Below, in pieces: positions 21,753 through 30,420 of a stretch of DNA of 64,000 nt. Origin of the DNA: Planctomycetota bacterium (lineage in GTDB: Bacteria; Planctomycetota; Phycisphaerae; UBA1845; PWPN01); assembly GCA_029550525.1 (NCBI GenBank), contig JAKPHF010000078.1, forward strand, positions 124,001 through 188,000, in the 5' to 3' direction. Position numbers and translations under genes: made by a program. The notes beneath the pieces were generated by a model that saw nothing but the letters and a program-made list of their open reading frames with translations, was not told where the DNA came from and did not search any database. Position 1 is the stretch's first letter. Each line of letters begins with the position of its first letter.

Positions 21753-22979
21753 ATGCGCAGACGGGATTTCCTGGCCGCATCGGCGGCGGCGACGGCAGCG
21801 GTGAACACCATGACGGAACGCTTCGCGTGGGCGGCCGACCTGCCGCGGGATATCAAGATCACGCGGGTAACCAGCTTCGAGCTGAAACTCACGCGTCCCA
21901 AACACGTGGGCAAGAACTCTTACCGTCACGATCACGGTCCCGAGAGCGCTGACCGCGTCCTGCGCGTCCACACCAACGCGGGCATCGACGGTTTCGGCAC
22001 GTCGTGGTCCGGCGCCAACGAGTGCGCCCAGTTGCTGGGCAAGAGCCCGCTGGACTTTTTCGACCGGGATGCCCGCAAGGTCACCGGCCCGCTCGCCCGC
22101 TACACCGCGCCGGTGTGGGATCTCGTGGGCAAGATCCTCGAAAAGCCCGTCTGGCAACTGCTCCGCAATCCGTCCGATCCGGACGTCGATGCCGAGGTGC
22201 CCGTCTACGACGGCTCCATCTACTTCACCGACCTTCGGCCGCCGCACCTGCAGAACTGGCCCGACGAGTTCAAACGCGAACTGGATATGTCCTTGGCCCG
22301 CGGCCACCGGGCGTTCAAGGTCAAGATCGGACGCGGACGGCTGTGGATGCTGGCCGAGGAAGGCTACCAGCGCGATCTCGAAGTCGTGCGGCTCATCCGC
22401 AAGCATGTGGGCCCCGACGTGCTGATCGGTGTGGACGCCAACGACGGCTACGACTTCGCACGTACCAGACGATTCGTCCAGGACACGGCCGATCTGAACA
22501 TCGCGTTCATCGAGGAGATGTTCACCGAAGACGTGCCCAAGTATCTCGAGCTCAAGGCGTTCATTCGCGAACTGGGGCTCAATACGCTGATCGCCGACGG
22601 CGAGAACAAGCGTCTGCCCGCCGAGATGCAGAGCTGGGTGGAGGCCCGGGCGGTGGACATCCTTCAGGGCGACATGAATCTGTTCGGATTCGAAGACATT
22701 CTCGCCGAAGCGGCCATGGCTCGCCCGCACGGCGCGATGATCGCCCCGCACAACTGGGGCTCGCTCTTCGGATTCTACCTCCAATTACAGGTCGGCCGGG
22801 CCATCCCGAACTTTTACCGGGCCGAGGAAGACCCGCTGAGTTGCAAGGCCGTGGGTACGGACGGTTACCGCATGCGCGACGGACGTTGCCGCCTGCCGGA
22901 CGCTCCGGGGCTCGGTCTGACGCTGAATGATGCCACACTACCCGAGGTCGCCTGCGTACACTTCGATCTGAAGCGGTGA
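21753..22979 (+). CDS. Tat-exported enolase-superfamily (mandelate racemase/muconate lactonizing) protein
   Basis: A 408-residue protein starting at ATG 21753, 5 bases after GAGGTGA. It has a twin-arginine signal (MRRRDFLAASAAATAAV). The mature part has the enolase-superfamily order: an N-terminal capping domain, then HRAFKVKIGRG (Lys-x-Lys acid/base), LIGVDANDGYDF (first metal Asp), FIEEMFTEDV (Glu), LIADGENKRLPA (Glu/Asp) and a C-terminal MIAPHNWGSLFG with a His dyad-like residue. The family abstracts a proton alpha to a carboxylate, for sugar-acid dehydration or racemization. Sugar-acid dehydratases are normally cytoplasmic, so Tat export is odd. The stop codon overlaps the next start (TGATG), so the two genes are translationally coupled. 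Confidence 0.82.
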   Translation: MRRRDFLAASAAATAAVNTMTERFAWAADLPRDIKITRVTSFELKLTRPKHVGKNSYRHDHGPESADRVLRVHTNAGIDGFGTSWSGANECAQLLGKSPLDFFDRDARKVTGPLARYTAPVWDLVGKILEKPVWQLLRNPSDPDVDAEVPVYDGSIYFTDLRPPHLQNWPDEFKRELDMSLARGHRAFKVKIGRGRLWMLAEEGYQRDLEVVRLIRKHVGPDVLIGVDANDGYDFARTRRFVQDTADLNIAFIEEMFTEDVPKYLELKAFIRELGLNTLIADGENKRLPAEMQSWVEARAVDILQGDMNLFGFEDILAEAAMARPHGAMIAPHNWGSLFGFYLQLQVGRAIPNFYRAEEDPLSCKAVGTDGYRMRDGRCRLPDAPGLGLTLNDATLPEVACVHFDLKR

Positions 22980-23827
22980 TGGCTCGTCTTCGTTGTGTAC
23001 TGCCGTTACGCTTGGCCGCCCTGGCGGGGGTGTTTCTGTCCGCCACCGGCTGTGCGGCGTTCGAAGGGCCGACGCTTCGCCTCGTGACCTGGAACGTGCA
23101 CGGCACACAGGCAGGGGCCGGAATCATCGCCGCCGAGCTGCGCGCGCTCGATCCGGACATCATCTGCCTCCAGGAGGTCGAGTCAGGAAATCTCGTTTCG
23201 CCCGGCCCAGACCAGGCCCAGACCATCGCGCGGCTGCTCGGCATGTACGTCGTGGCCACACCCACCCCGGAGCCGGGCAGCACGGACGAGCAGGTGGCCA
23301 TTCTGGCTCGCGGCGAGTTGGAAGACGTCCGCTATCTCCGCGCCGGCACGGGCCGGCACTATGGGATCACGGCCGAAATCGATCTATGGGACGACTCGGA
23401 GCTCCGTATCATCTGTGTGCACCTCACGAGCACCGACTGGTCGTCCATCGACCAGATCCTGGTCACCAACACGGAACGAATGCAGGAGGTGAACGACCTG
23501 CTCAGACGAATCCCGCGCTGGGACGATGACCTGATTCTGGCCGGCGACTTTAACGCTCTGCCGTTCTCGATCGAGCACGCGACCATCAATCGCCGCATGG
23601 CGTGGGCGGGATCGACCGAACCGACCTTCCAGGGCGAGGGACTAAACCTGCAGCTGGACCATGTCTTTACAAAGGGCAACGTGAAAGCCGAACGCATCTT
23701 CACGGTGCCCACACAAGCTTCGGACCACAAGCTTCTGGTGGCCGATATCCGCCTGCTGGGTCGACCGCTGCTCGTCGGGCGGGCAGGCGAGGCCCTGTTC
23801 GAACCGCCCGACGACGATGACGATTAA
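22979..23827 (+). CDS. Endonuclease/exonuclease/phosphatase-family lipoprotein
   Basis: A 282-residue protein whose ATG overlaps the stop of the preceding gene. A lipoprotein-like signal ends at FLSATGCAAF. The fold is clear from LRLVTWNVHGTQ, DIICLQEVES, LRIICVHLTSTD, LILAGDFNALPFS, LQLDHVFTKGN and TQASDHKLLVADI, the metal-binding and catalytic motifs of the EEP superfamily (Asn, Glu, Asp-x-Asn, Ser-Asp-His). Members cleave nucleic acids, phospholipids or inositol phosphates. A lipoprotein position suggests extracytoplasmic phosphodiester turnover, for example phosphate scavenging. The tail ends in an acidic run (PPDDDDD). The link to the upstream enolase-like enzyme is unknown. Confidence 0.85.
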   Translation: MARLRCVLPLRLAALAGVFLSATGCAAFEGPTLRLVTWNVHGTQAGAGIIAAELRALDPDIICLQEVESGNLVSPGPDQAQTIARLLGMYVVATPTPEPGSTDEQVAILARGELEDVRYLRAGTGRHYGITAEIDLWDDSELRIICVHLTSTDWSSIDQILVTNTERMQEVNDLLRRIPRWDDDLILAGDFNALPFSIEHATINRRMAWAGSTEPTFQGEGLNLQLDHVFTKGNVKAERIFTVPTQASDHKLLVADIRLLGRPLLVGRAGEALFEPPDDDDD

Positions 23828-24069
23828 CGCCACTGGGGCCGGCGCGCGGGAGGCCGGTGAACGGTGGATGCGCCACAATTTCAACCATGCGCCCGAAATC
23901 GCCCATGCCATTGCAGCGAAACACGGGAAGGAAATCGTATCATTGAAAACGGAAAGCCGGTTAGGTAGGGTTTATTGAAATCGAGCCAGACGGGCCGGAA
24001 GGATCCGGTTTGACGGTTTTCGGTCGGTCGGGGTTCGCCGCCTGTGTCCGGTCAGGAGTTCCCGCAAGC

Positions 24070-25200
24070 ATGGTCAGCCCGCTGTACGGTTTTCCGGCAC
24101 GTCCTTTGGACGCGACACTCCAGAGGCAGATTCGGGCGTTTCAGGACGCACCGGACGTCACCAGCGTTCTCAATGCGCTCCCGCACGTCGTGCTCATTTT
24201 GAACGAGCGGCGGCAGGTGGTGTTCGCCAATCGCCATCTGACCGAGATGCTGGGACTGGAGAGCCTGGAGCCGGTGTACGGCCGGGCGCCGGGCGAGTTA
24301 CTCGATTGCCCCCATGCCTTCGACCTGGACAACGGGAGCTGCGGCACGACGGACGTGTGTGAGGGTTGCGGGGCCAATCGTGTGATCAGCTTCTGCCGCC
24401 GTGGCGAACAGAGCGTCCAGGAGTGCCGCCTGACCCAGCGCAGCACCGGCCGCGCCATCGACGTTCGCGTGGCCGGCACGCCCATCCGGATCAACGGCGA
24501 AAGCTTCACCATGCTGGTCCTGACCGACATCAGCAGCGAGAAGCGGCGTCAGGCCCTGGAGCGCGTGTTCTTCCACGACTTGCTGAACGTGGCGACCGGC
24601 ATCGTGGCCTATTCAGCCGTGCTCCGGCGGTCGCCGCAGGGCGAGCTGGCCGCCGAGGCTGCCGAGTCCATCAGCATGCTCGTGCATCGGCTGGCCGACG
24701 AGATCAACGCCCAGCGATGCCTGAACGATGCCGAGAACGGCGAGATGCAGCCCCGGATCGAACCGGTGCGCAGCGGCCGGCTCATCGACGCCGTCGTGCA
24801 GAACTTCCGCGAGCACCCGGTGGCCGAGAATCGCCAGCTCGTGGTTCATCCCGAATCGGCCGACGTGGAATTCATGAGCGACGACGTGCTGCTCATGCGC
24901 GTGCTGGGCAACATGGTCAAGAACGCACTGGAAGCGATCGAACCCGGACAGAAGGTGGTGATCGGCTGCAAAGCGGTGGACCATACGGTGGAGTTCTCGG
25001 TGCACAATCCGGGCGAGATGCCCCGCGACGTGCAGCTACAGGTCTTCCAGCGCTCGTTCTCGACCAAGGGCCGTGGACGAGGCCTGGGCACCTACAGCAT
25101 CAAGCTGCTCACCGAGCGTTATCTCAAAGGACGCGCCTGGTTCACCAGCACCGCTGAGGACGGCACGACGTTCCACGTGAGCATTCCCCGCGAACCGTAA
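24070..25200 (+). CDS. PAS-domain sensor histidine kinase
   Basis: The protein has 376 residues from the ATG at 24070 (AGGAG about 11 bases upstream). No transmembrane helix is visible, so it should be cytoplasmic. A PAS domain spans about residues 30-150 and contains a cysteine-rich insertion: CPHAF, then GSCGTTDVCEGCGA and FCRRGEQ. A dimerisation box follows with the phospho-acceptor His169 in FFHDLLNVATG. The ATPase has the N box around Asn285 (MVKNALEAIEPG), a short G1 region (VHNPGEMP) and GRGLGTYSIKLL as G2. A partner response regulator is not adjacent. Cys clusters of this GCGTTxxCxxCGA type recur in anaerobe PAS kinases and may bind metal or sense redox, which is inference. Confidence 0.88.
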   Translation: MVSPLYGFPARPLDATLQRQIRAFQDAPDVTSVLNALPHVVLILNERRQVVFANRHLTEMLGLESLEPVYGRAPGELLDCPHAFDLDNGSCGTTDVCEGCGANRVISFCRRGEQSVQECRLTQRSTGRAIDVRVAGTPIRINGESFTMLVLTDISSEKRRQALERVFFHDLLNVATGIVAYSAVLRRSPQGELAAEAAESISMLVHRLADEINAQRCLNDAENGEMQPRIEPVRSGRLIDAVVQNFREHPVAENRQLVVHPESADVEFMSDDVLLMRVLGNMVKNALEAIEPGQKVVIGCKAVDHTVEFSVHNPGEMPRDVQLQVFQRSFSTKGRGRGLGTYSIKLLTERYLKGRAWFTSTAEDGTTFHVSIPREP

Positions 25201-25270
25201 TCAGCCGGCGTTTCCGCCCGCTTCTCCCCGCCGCGTCGTCGTGTCTCCGCGTCGCCGCGTCTTTTCTTTC

Positions 25271-26284
25271 TCAAACCTGGTCCCACTCCTCAAACATGGC
25301 TCGCACATTCTCGGGCCGAGCCCCCGCGCCGAACTCGCACTGGGCGATCACGCCACCGTTCCCGTCGTACAGGGCCCGGGCCACACGTCGAACGGCATCG
25401 CGAGTCTGCTGCACGTCGGGCGAGGGCAGAATGTGCTGCCGATCGATCTCACCCCAGAACGTCAGCCGGCCTTTGAACCGCCGGCCGATCTCCTCGATGT
25501 CCATGCAGAACAATTGCGAGTTGACGGCATCAAACCCGATTTCGATCAGGTCCTCGTAGATGTCGAAGATGTAGCCATCGGAGTGGAAGAACACGAACTT
25601 GCCGGCCTGCTTGATGCGGCGGGCGTACTCGGCATACATGGGCTTGAAGAACTCGCGCCACAAGCGCGGGTTGATGAGCAGGCTGCGCTGCGAGCCCCAG
25701 TCATCCATGCCGACGATAAAATCCACGGGCGTTTTCACCCAGGCGTCGATCATCGCCAGGTTCCATTCGTGCACCCGTTCGACCATCTTCAGGAAACCCG
25801 CAGGTTGTTCCATGAGATCGATGTACACGTTCTCCGTGCCCCGCAGGAACTGAATCCGCTCGAACAACCGGAAGCACAGGACCGACCCCATGAACTTGTC
25901 GGTCTTCTCGCAGAGCCGGTGCACGTCGTCGAGCGGCATCTTCGCCCACTCCCACGGCGGCCGCACCTTGTCGAGATCGGTGTCGTAGTCCTGCACCAGC
26001 GGATGTTTCACCTCGCCGATGACGCCCTCCTGGAGATTGACGAACTCGCAGCCCCACTCGTCGACGCTGGTGCCGACGGCGTAGGGATCGCCGCGCATCC
26101 CGTTCACCTCGGGAAAACGGATCACGTCGTAGGGATACGCGATGTCGGAGGGAAAATCGCGGCGGATGGCCGCAAGTTCAGCCGGGTATTTGCGCTCGGC
26201 CCAAGGCAGCGTCCACAGATCCCGGGCCGGCCGGGGCGTGGGCTGGAACCGAAGCGTGCGAAGCATGAGTTCACGCGAAGTCAT
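25271..26284 (-). CDS. Uroporphyrinogen decarboxylase (URO-D)-family protein
   Basis: The protein has 337 residues (start 26284, MTSRELMLRTLRF). It has the URO-D/MtaA TIM-barrel signature: an MTSRELMLRTLRFQPTPRPAR-type start, then DEWGCEF, FRLFERIQFLRG, DDWGSQRSLLINPRLWREFFKP, KFVFFHSDGYIFDIYEDLIEIGFDAVNSQLF and LTFWGEIDRQHILP. In classic haem synthesis the enzyme decarboxylates uroporphyrinogen. The many environmental paralogues without clear haem residues act as corrinoid methyltransferases or unknown enzymes, and this one belongs to that group. It lies 85 bases downstream of the GH38 mannosidase on the same strand, so co-transcription is likely. Its role there is unknown. Confidence 0.8.
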   Translation of the reverse strand: MTSRELMLRTLRFQPTPRPARDLWTLPWAERKYPAELAAIRRDFPSDIAYPYDVIRFPEVNGMRGDPYAVGTSVDEWGCEFVNLQEGVIGEVKHPLVQDYDTDLDKVRPPWEWAKMPLDDVHRLCEKTDKFMGSVLCFRLFERIQFLRGTENVYIDLMEQPAGFLKMVERVHEWNLAMIDAWVKTPVDFIVGMDDWGSQRSLLINPRLWREFFKPMYAEYARRIKQAGKFVFFHSDGYIFDIYEDLIEIGFDAVNSQLFCMDIEEIGRRFKGRLTFWGEIDRQHILPSPDVQQTRDAVRRVARALYDGNGGVIAQCEFGAGARPENVRAMFEEWDQV

Positions 26285-26290
26285 GGGGTT

Positions 26291-26366
26291 GGTCCGTTGT
26301 CCGTAGTCCGTTGTCAGCGATTCCGCACTCAAGCCTCAAGACTCAAGTCTCAAGCCTCAAGTCTTC
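26291..26366. repeat. Two adjacent tandem-repeat blocks (GTCCGTTGTCC and CTCAAGTCTCAAGC units)
   Basis: The first block repeats GTCCGTTGTCCGTAGTCC (26291-26316). The second repeats ACTCAAGCCTCAAG-type units (26329-26366). On the minus strand the second block reads ...CTTGAGACTTGAG and begins right after the mannosidase stop. Each unit contributes a TGA. Confidence 0.8.
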
Positions 26367-26369
26367 CCC

Positions 26370-28550
26370 TCACGTCGCCATGTTCGTCGCGATGTACGGC
26401 GCGAGTTCCTGGGGCGGCATACCACGAGTCAGGTCAGCGCTCACCAGCGGATGGTGCAGCATGGACGCGTGCTTCGCGAGCAGTTGCGTCGTGACTTGCG
26501 GCCCGCAGAAGAACCGGAAGACGAACTCGTGACGCCCCTGGTCAGCGTAGACGGCCCGCGGCCCCTGGCCCGCGAACGGCCAGTGATGGGCCATCTTCGG
26601 GCTGCGGAGCAGCGTGATGCGCACCTTGTCGCCGCTCGCATCAAGCGCGTACGCGTGAGGAAGCACGATGCCGTAGTTCGTACCGTCGGCCAGCGGGATC
26701 AGCGTGAAATCGGTCACCGGCCGTTCCTTGCCGTCCGGCTGGCGCACCAGCTCGCCGCCGGGGATCCCGTCGATGCGCTCGCCCATCTCGCCGGGCAACG
26801 GCAACGTGAGCTTCAGCAGCTTGTGCCGCTCGTTCCAGTACACCCGCACGTGGTACTCGATGAACGGCTCGCCCGCGAACACGCGATACTCGGTCACCAG
26901 CTCGCTCTCGCCGATCTTGCCCTTGACCTGCAGCGAGGCCATGAGCGGGCCGGAGTCGAGCACTTCGGCGCGGGTCACCACCGGCCGGGCGAGGACCTTC
27001 TGGCTGTAGCGGTCCACCTCATGCGTCCACGTGTCCGTCAGATCTTCCACCATCTCCAGCATGGGCAGCGGCAACGACCGTTCGGCGAACTCGATCCGCG
27101 ACGGCTCCAACGCCACCGCCACCTGGACGTCGTTCTCAATCCGCGACGGCGACGTCTTCACGCGAGAGGCGATCTCCGGATACGGCTTGTTCTTGCCGGT
27201 CTCGGTATCGATTCGCAAAACGCGCAGCTCGCCCGGCCCCAGCTTGATCGGGAACACCAGCCGCAGGAAGAACAGGTAATCGTCGGGAACGAGTGCCTCG
27301 GACAGCATGCGCTGATGCGGTACAACCTTGCCCTGCTCGTCGAGCAGCCGCCAGTGAGGCTGCCAATGCGAAGCCTCGAGCCACGGCTCGTGGTAAGCCG
27401 GCCCCTCGTACGCAGCGTTCGACGCATTCAGCAGCACGATGCGCTGGAGCGAATCGTCCGGGAGCTTGCCCATGATCCGCCGCATGCCGTGCTGGATGGT
27501 CTCATCGGCCACGGCGTACGCATAGCCGAGTTGAGCGTGCACCTGCTCGTACGCCGACGGAATGCACGTTCCGCCGAACGTGTCATGGAAATGCCCAAAG
27601 CAGATCCAGCGCCACGCCTCCTTGAGCCGCTCTTCGGTCTGCGGTTCGGGATGGGGATCCTGGCGATGCACGACAGCGGCCTGTACGAGCCGATCCTCGC
27701 CGTTGTGCACGCCCACCTTGACGGGCCGATGCACGGAGTAGCAACCGATGCTGTGATGCTGCAGCTCCCCGGTGACCACCGGCAGGTTGGGAATCTGATC
27801 AGCAATGGCGTCGAAAAACGCATCCACGTGCGAGAACACCAGCTTGACGCCGGGAATCTTGTCCATGTGTTCCCGGCACCAGGCGATCTGGCCTTCCGTC
27901 GGTCCCCCGCCGTGATCGCCGAAGCCTACGAAGCACATGGTGTGCTGAACACCCGCCGGCAGCCCTTCGCAGGCGGCCAGGATGTGCTCGGCGGTGATGT
28001 TTCGCGTCGTGTAGGCTTTGGCGATGCGGAACGCGGTGACCTCGGGGCCGTTCTCGTAGCCGCGCCACCGGAACACGCGGCCGGGCAGATCCATCTCATG
28101 CTCCTGCGGCCGCATGAAGACGTACCGATCCTGACCGGCGGCTCGCATCATGCCCGGCAGCGTGGCGGCGTGACCGAAGCTGTCCACGTTGAACGCGCAG
28201 CGCGGGAAGAGCCGGAACTTCTCCTGGAAGTACTCCTTGCCCAGACTGATCTGCTGCTCGAAACCCACGCCGGCCGGACCGTTGCAATCGGGCTGCAGCC
28301 ACCAGCCGCCGACGATGTGCCAGCGTCCCTCGTCGATGTGCTTGCGGATGCGAGCAAACAGTTGCGGATCCATCCGCTCGATCTCGCGATAGGCCCACGC
28401 TTCGCCGCGGCAAAAGTGCACATCGGGATGAGCATCCAGCCGATCGCACGCGCTGCGACAGGTGGCCAGCAGCGTGTCGAGCCCGCTCTGCCAGGGCCAC
28501 AGCCAGATGGGGTCGATGTGGGCGTTGAAAATCAAGTGCACGGTGATCAT
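26370..28550 (-). CDS. Alpha-mannosidase, glycoside hydrolase family 38
   Basis: A 726-residue enzyme with no signal peptide. The GH38 catalytic domain is at the N-terminus: FNAHIDPIWLWPW with zinc ligands His11 and Asp13, WAYREIERMDPQLFARI, GGWWLQPD, NVDSFGHAATLPGMM with the nucleophile Asp123, MRPQEHEMDLP, and GHFHDTFGGTCIPSAYEQ, containing the remaining histidine ligand. The beta-sandwich C-terminal domains follow (RIVLLNASN, LVTEYRVFAGEPFIEYHVRVYWNE). The enzyme releases mannose from alpha-mannosides in the cytoplasm. A strong promoter and a LacI-type operator lie just upstream. The URO-D-like gene follows. Confidence 0.93.
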   Translation of the reverse strand: MITVHLIFNAHIDPIWLWPWQSGLDTLLATCRSACDRLDAHPDVHFCRGEAWAYREIERMDPQLFARIRKHIDEGRWHIVGGWWLQPDCNGPAGVGFEQQISLGKEYFQEKFRLFPRCAFNVDSFGHAATLPGMMRAAGQDRYVFMRPQEHEMDLPGRVFRWRGYENGPEVTAFRIAKAYTTRNITAEHILAACEGLPAGVQHTMCFVGFGDHGGGPTEGQIAWCREHMDKIPGVKLVFSHVDAFFDAIADQIPNLPVVTGELQHHSIGCYSVHRPVKVGVHNGEDRLVQAAVVHRQDPHPEPQTEERLKEAWRWICFGHFHDTFGGTCIPSAYEQVHAQLGYAYAVADETIQHGMRRIMGKLPDDSLQRIVLLNASNAAYEGPAYHEPWLEASHWQPHWRLLDEQGKVVPHQRMLSEALVPDDYLFFLRLVFPIKLGPGELRVLRIDTETGKNKPYPEIASRVKTSPSRIENDVQVAVALEPSRIEFAERSLPLPMLEMVEDLTDTWTHEVDRYSQKVLARPVVTRAEVLDSGPLMASLQVKGKIGESELVTEYRVFAGEPFIEYHVRVYWNERHKLLKLTLPLPGEMGERIDGIPGGELVRQPDGKERPVTDFTLIPLADGTNYGIVLPHAYALDASGDKVRITLLRSPKMAHHWPFAGQGPRAVYADQGRHEFVFRFFCGPQVTTQLLAKHASMLHHPLVSADLTRGMPPQELAPYIATNMAT

Positions 28551-28562
28551 GGGGCCAGATCC

Positions 28563-28576
28563 TTAAAACGTTTCAA
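28563..28576. promoter_or_regulatory. Palindromic operator TTAAAACGTTTCAA (LacI-type), mannosidase site
   Basis: This near-perfect palindrome centres on CG, a hallmark of LacI/GalR-family operators. It lies 13 bases in front of the mannosidase start and about 17-30 bases downstream of the predicted transcription start, a repression position. Three similar sites are at 30337, 34725 and 45010. Confidence 0.65.
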
Positions 28577-28599
28577 AACAAATACAAACAAACGGGCCC

Positions 28600-28628
28600 A
28601 AGCTAGACGAGGGCGAAGTTCCTGTCAA
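28600..28628 (-). promoter_or_regulatory. Promoter of the alpha-mannosidase gene
   Basis: On the minus strand TTGACA (28628-28623) is followed after 17 bases by TAGCTT (28605-28600). Transcription should start near 28593, about 45 bases before the ATG, with the operator in between. Confidence 0.65.
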
Positions 28629-28708
28629 TGCACGGTGTCTACTCAGCCGCAGGCGGTATTTCTTTCTCTTCGACGAACATTTTCGCGGGATGCGGAGCGG
28701 TGTTCGCG

Positions 28709-30166
28709 TCACGTGTACTGGATCACCCGCCCGGCCTGGTCGAGGTCGGTCCAGACGCCCGTCCCCACGCCGGCCAGCAAGGCCGCCCCGAACGCCGCCT
28801 CCTCGCGATGCCGCGGAATCCGAACGGGGCATCCCGTGCGGGCGCCGATGATGCCGGTCAGCAGCGGGTTCTTGCGGATGGCGTTGCCCGAAGCCACCGC
28901 CCAGGTATGCCGGCAACCGCTTCGCCCGCCCACCGCGTCGTACATCGAGCAGAGTTCGTCCACCATGCCGGTGAGGATCGCCCGGGCCACGTTGCCGAGC
29001 GTGAAGTTGTTCAGCGCGATACCGGTAATTGCCCCCCGCAGGTCTGGATCCGCCCGCGTGCCGGCGAACGTGGTGACGGCGGACAAGCCTTCACAGTCGG
29101 GAGCGGTGATCGCGGCTAGTTCGTTCAGCCGCGCGTATACCTTTTCACGGTCGAGCGTCTGGCCGAACACCGCCAGCCAATCCCGCACGACGTCGTTGAG
29201 CCACGCGTACGCCCGCCCGCCGCACAGCGACGCTCCCACCAGCATGAACCGGCCGCGGAATCCGCCGGGCAACTCACCGGCGCCCCAAGGCAGGTAGCGT
29301 GTCTCCATGCCCGGCTCGCGCCGAAACTCCGGAATCGCCCAGCTGATCTGACCACCGGTGCCCAGGTTGATCAGCACCGAACAGGCCGCGTCGGCGATGC
29401 TGCCTACCACACTGGCCTGGTTGTCGCCCACCGCGTTGCACACCGGCGTGCCCGCCGCGATGCCGGTCGCGCCGGCCATCTCCGCCGACAGGCCGCCGAT
29501 TATCTCGCCCGACTCGCGCACGGGCGGAAGGAACTTCTCGGGCAGTCCCAATTCGCGGATCACCTCGGCATGCCACCGCATCCGGGCCAGGTCGAACAGG
29601 CCCGAACTGGCGGCGTCGCTCGGATCGGTCACCGGTCGTTGGCCGGTAAACAGGCCGCCCAGCCAGTCATGGATGAAGCAGACGCGGTCGGTTTCGGCGG
29701 GAACGGCGTCCCGGCGACTCATCCAAAACAGCGTGCTGCCGAGAAAACCGCTGGCCGGCTCGCAGCCGCACGCCTCCCACGCCCGCGGGCTGACGCGCTG
29801 CCGCATTTCGTCCAGCCAGCTCCCGCCGCTCGTCGACGGCTCCAGACAGCGACCATCCTGCCAAGTGATCAGGTTCGTGAGCGGGCGGTTCTCGCCGTCC
29901 ACGCACAGCATGCCGTGCATCTGACCGGTCAGGCCGATGGCGCTGACGCTCTCGCGCAGGTCGCCCACGCGAGCGTTCAGTTCGCGCAACACTTCCACCG
30001 CTCGCTCTCGAATCCGCTGCGGCTGCTGCTCGGCCCGGCCCGGGGGCAGATCCGTCGCGCCGGAGTCGTTCGGCCGCTCCACCGAGGCGATCCGTTCACC
30101 GGCCGGCTTGATGGCCACGCCGCAGATCGTGGTCGTTCCGATGTCGAGACCGATCAGTGTGCTCAT
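28709..30166 (-). CDS. FGGY-family carbohydrate kinase (sedoheptulokinase/xylulokinase-like)
   Basis: A 485-residue cytoplasmic kinase starting at ATG 30166. The FGGY family phosphorylates sugars with ATP. Visible motifs are LIGLDIGTTTICGVAI (phosphate 1), GLTGQMHGMLCVD, LITWQDGRCLEPS (a TWQDGRC block that is typical of sedoheptulokinases), GFLGSTLFWM, NAVGDNQASVVGSI (catalytic Asp), LINLGTGGQISW and ASGNAIRKNPLLTGII (adenosine site). A sugar-specific assignment is not safe. It faces away from the ABC importer; the shared 255-base gap contains an operator at 30337-30350. It could phosphorylate the imported sugar. Upstream in-frame codons lack a ribosome site. Confidence 0.85.
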   Translation of the reverse strand: MSTLIGLDIGTTTICGVAIKPAGERIASVERPNDSGATDLPPGRAEQQPQRIRERAVEVLRELNARVGDLRESVSAIGLTGQMHGMLCVDGENRPLTNLITWQDGRCLEPSTSGGSWLDEMRQRVSPRAWEACGCEPASGFLGSTLFWMSRRDAVPAETDRVCFIHDWLGGLFTGQRPVTDPSDAASSGLFDLARMRWHAEVIRELGLPEKFLPPVRESGEIIGGLSAEMAGATGIAAGTPVCNAVGDNQASVVGSIADAACSVLINLGTGGQISWAIPEFRREPGMETRYLPWGAGELPGGFRGRFMLVGASLCGGRAYAWLNDVVRDWLAVFGQTLDREKVYARLNELAAITAPDCEGLSAVTTFAGTRADPDLRGAITGIALNNFTLGNVARAILTGMVDELCSMYDAVGGRSGCRHTWAVASGNAIRKNPLLTGIIGARTGCPVRIPRHREEAAFGAALLAGVGTGVWTDLDQAGRVIQYT

Positions 30167-30336
30167 CTCAGGTGCATCCCCGAACCGCAGGTTCACACGA
30201 CAATGCCGGCGCGCCGGCTCGCACGCACCGGTCAAGTGTATCCGGACGGCCGGGAACTGGCGAGCAGATGAGCGGGGGATGCATTGCCCGCGCGCCAGGC
30301 GGCCGCCGACCAGCCCTGGTGCGTTTTTCAGTACGA

Positions 30337-30350
30337 TTAAATTGTTTTAA
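30337..30350. promoter_or_regulatory. Palindromic operator TTAAATTGTTTTAA, ABC importer/kinase site
   Basis: This site matches the other three operators. It lies between the divergent kinase (start 30166) and binding-protein (start 30421) genes, 71 bases before the latter. A weak -35/-10 pair may surround it on the plus strand. Confidence 0.6.
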
Positions 30351-30420
30351 TGCGCGAGAGAACCGGTCGCGGGGCGGCTTGCTTTTTGGTCGCCCAACCC
30401 CGACACTGGGCAGTCCGCCT

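Noticed and set aside
26291..26366. Possible CRISPR-like or satellite array
   Set aside because: Units are 11-14 bases with no spacers, and they match the other slippage-type blocks. There is no cas gene.
26451..29297. A 948-codon open frame on the plus strand
   Set aside because: It is antisense to the mannosidase and kinase genes, has no family similarity, and its residue use (His, Arg, Gln, Val runs) is that of a shadow frame in GC-rich DNA.
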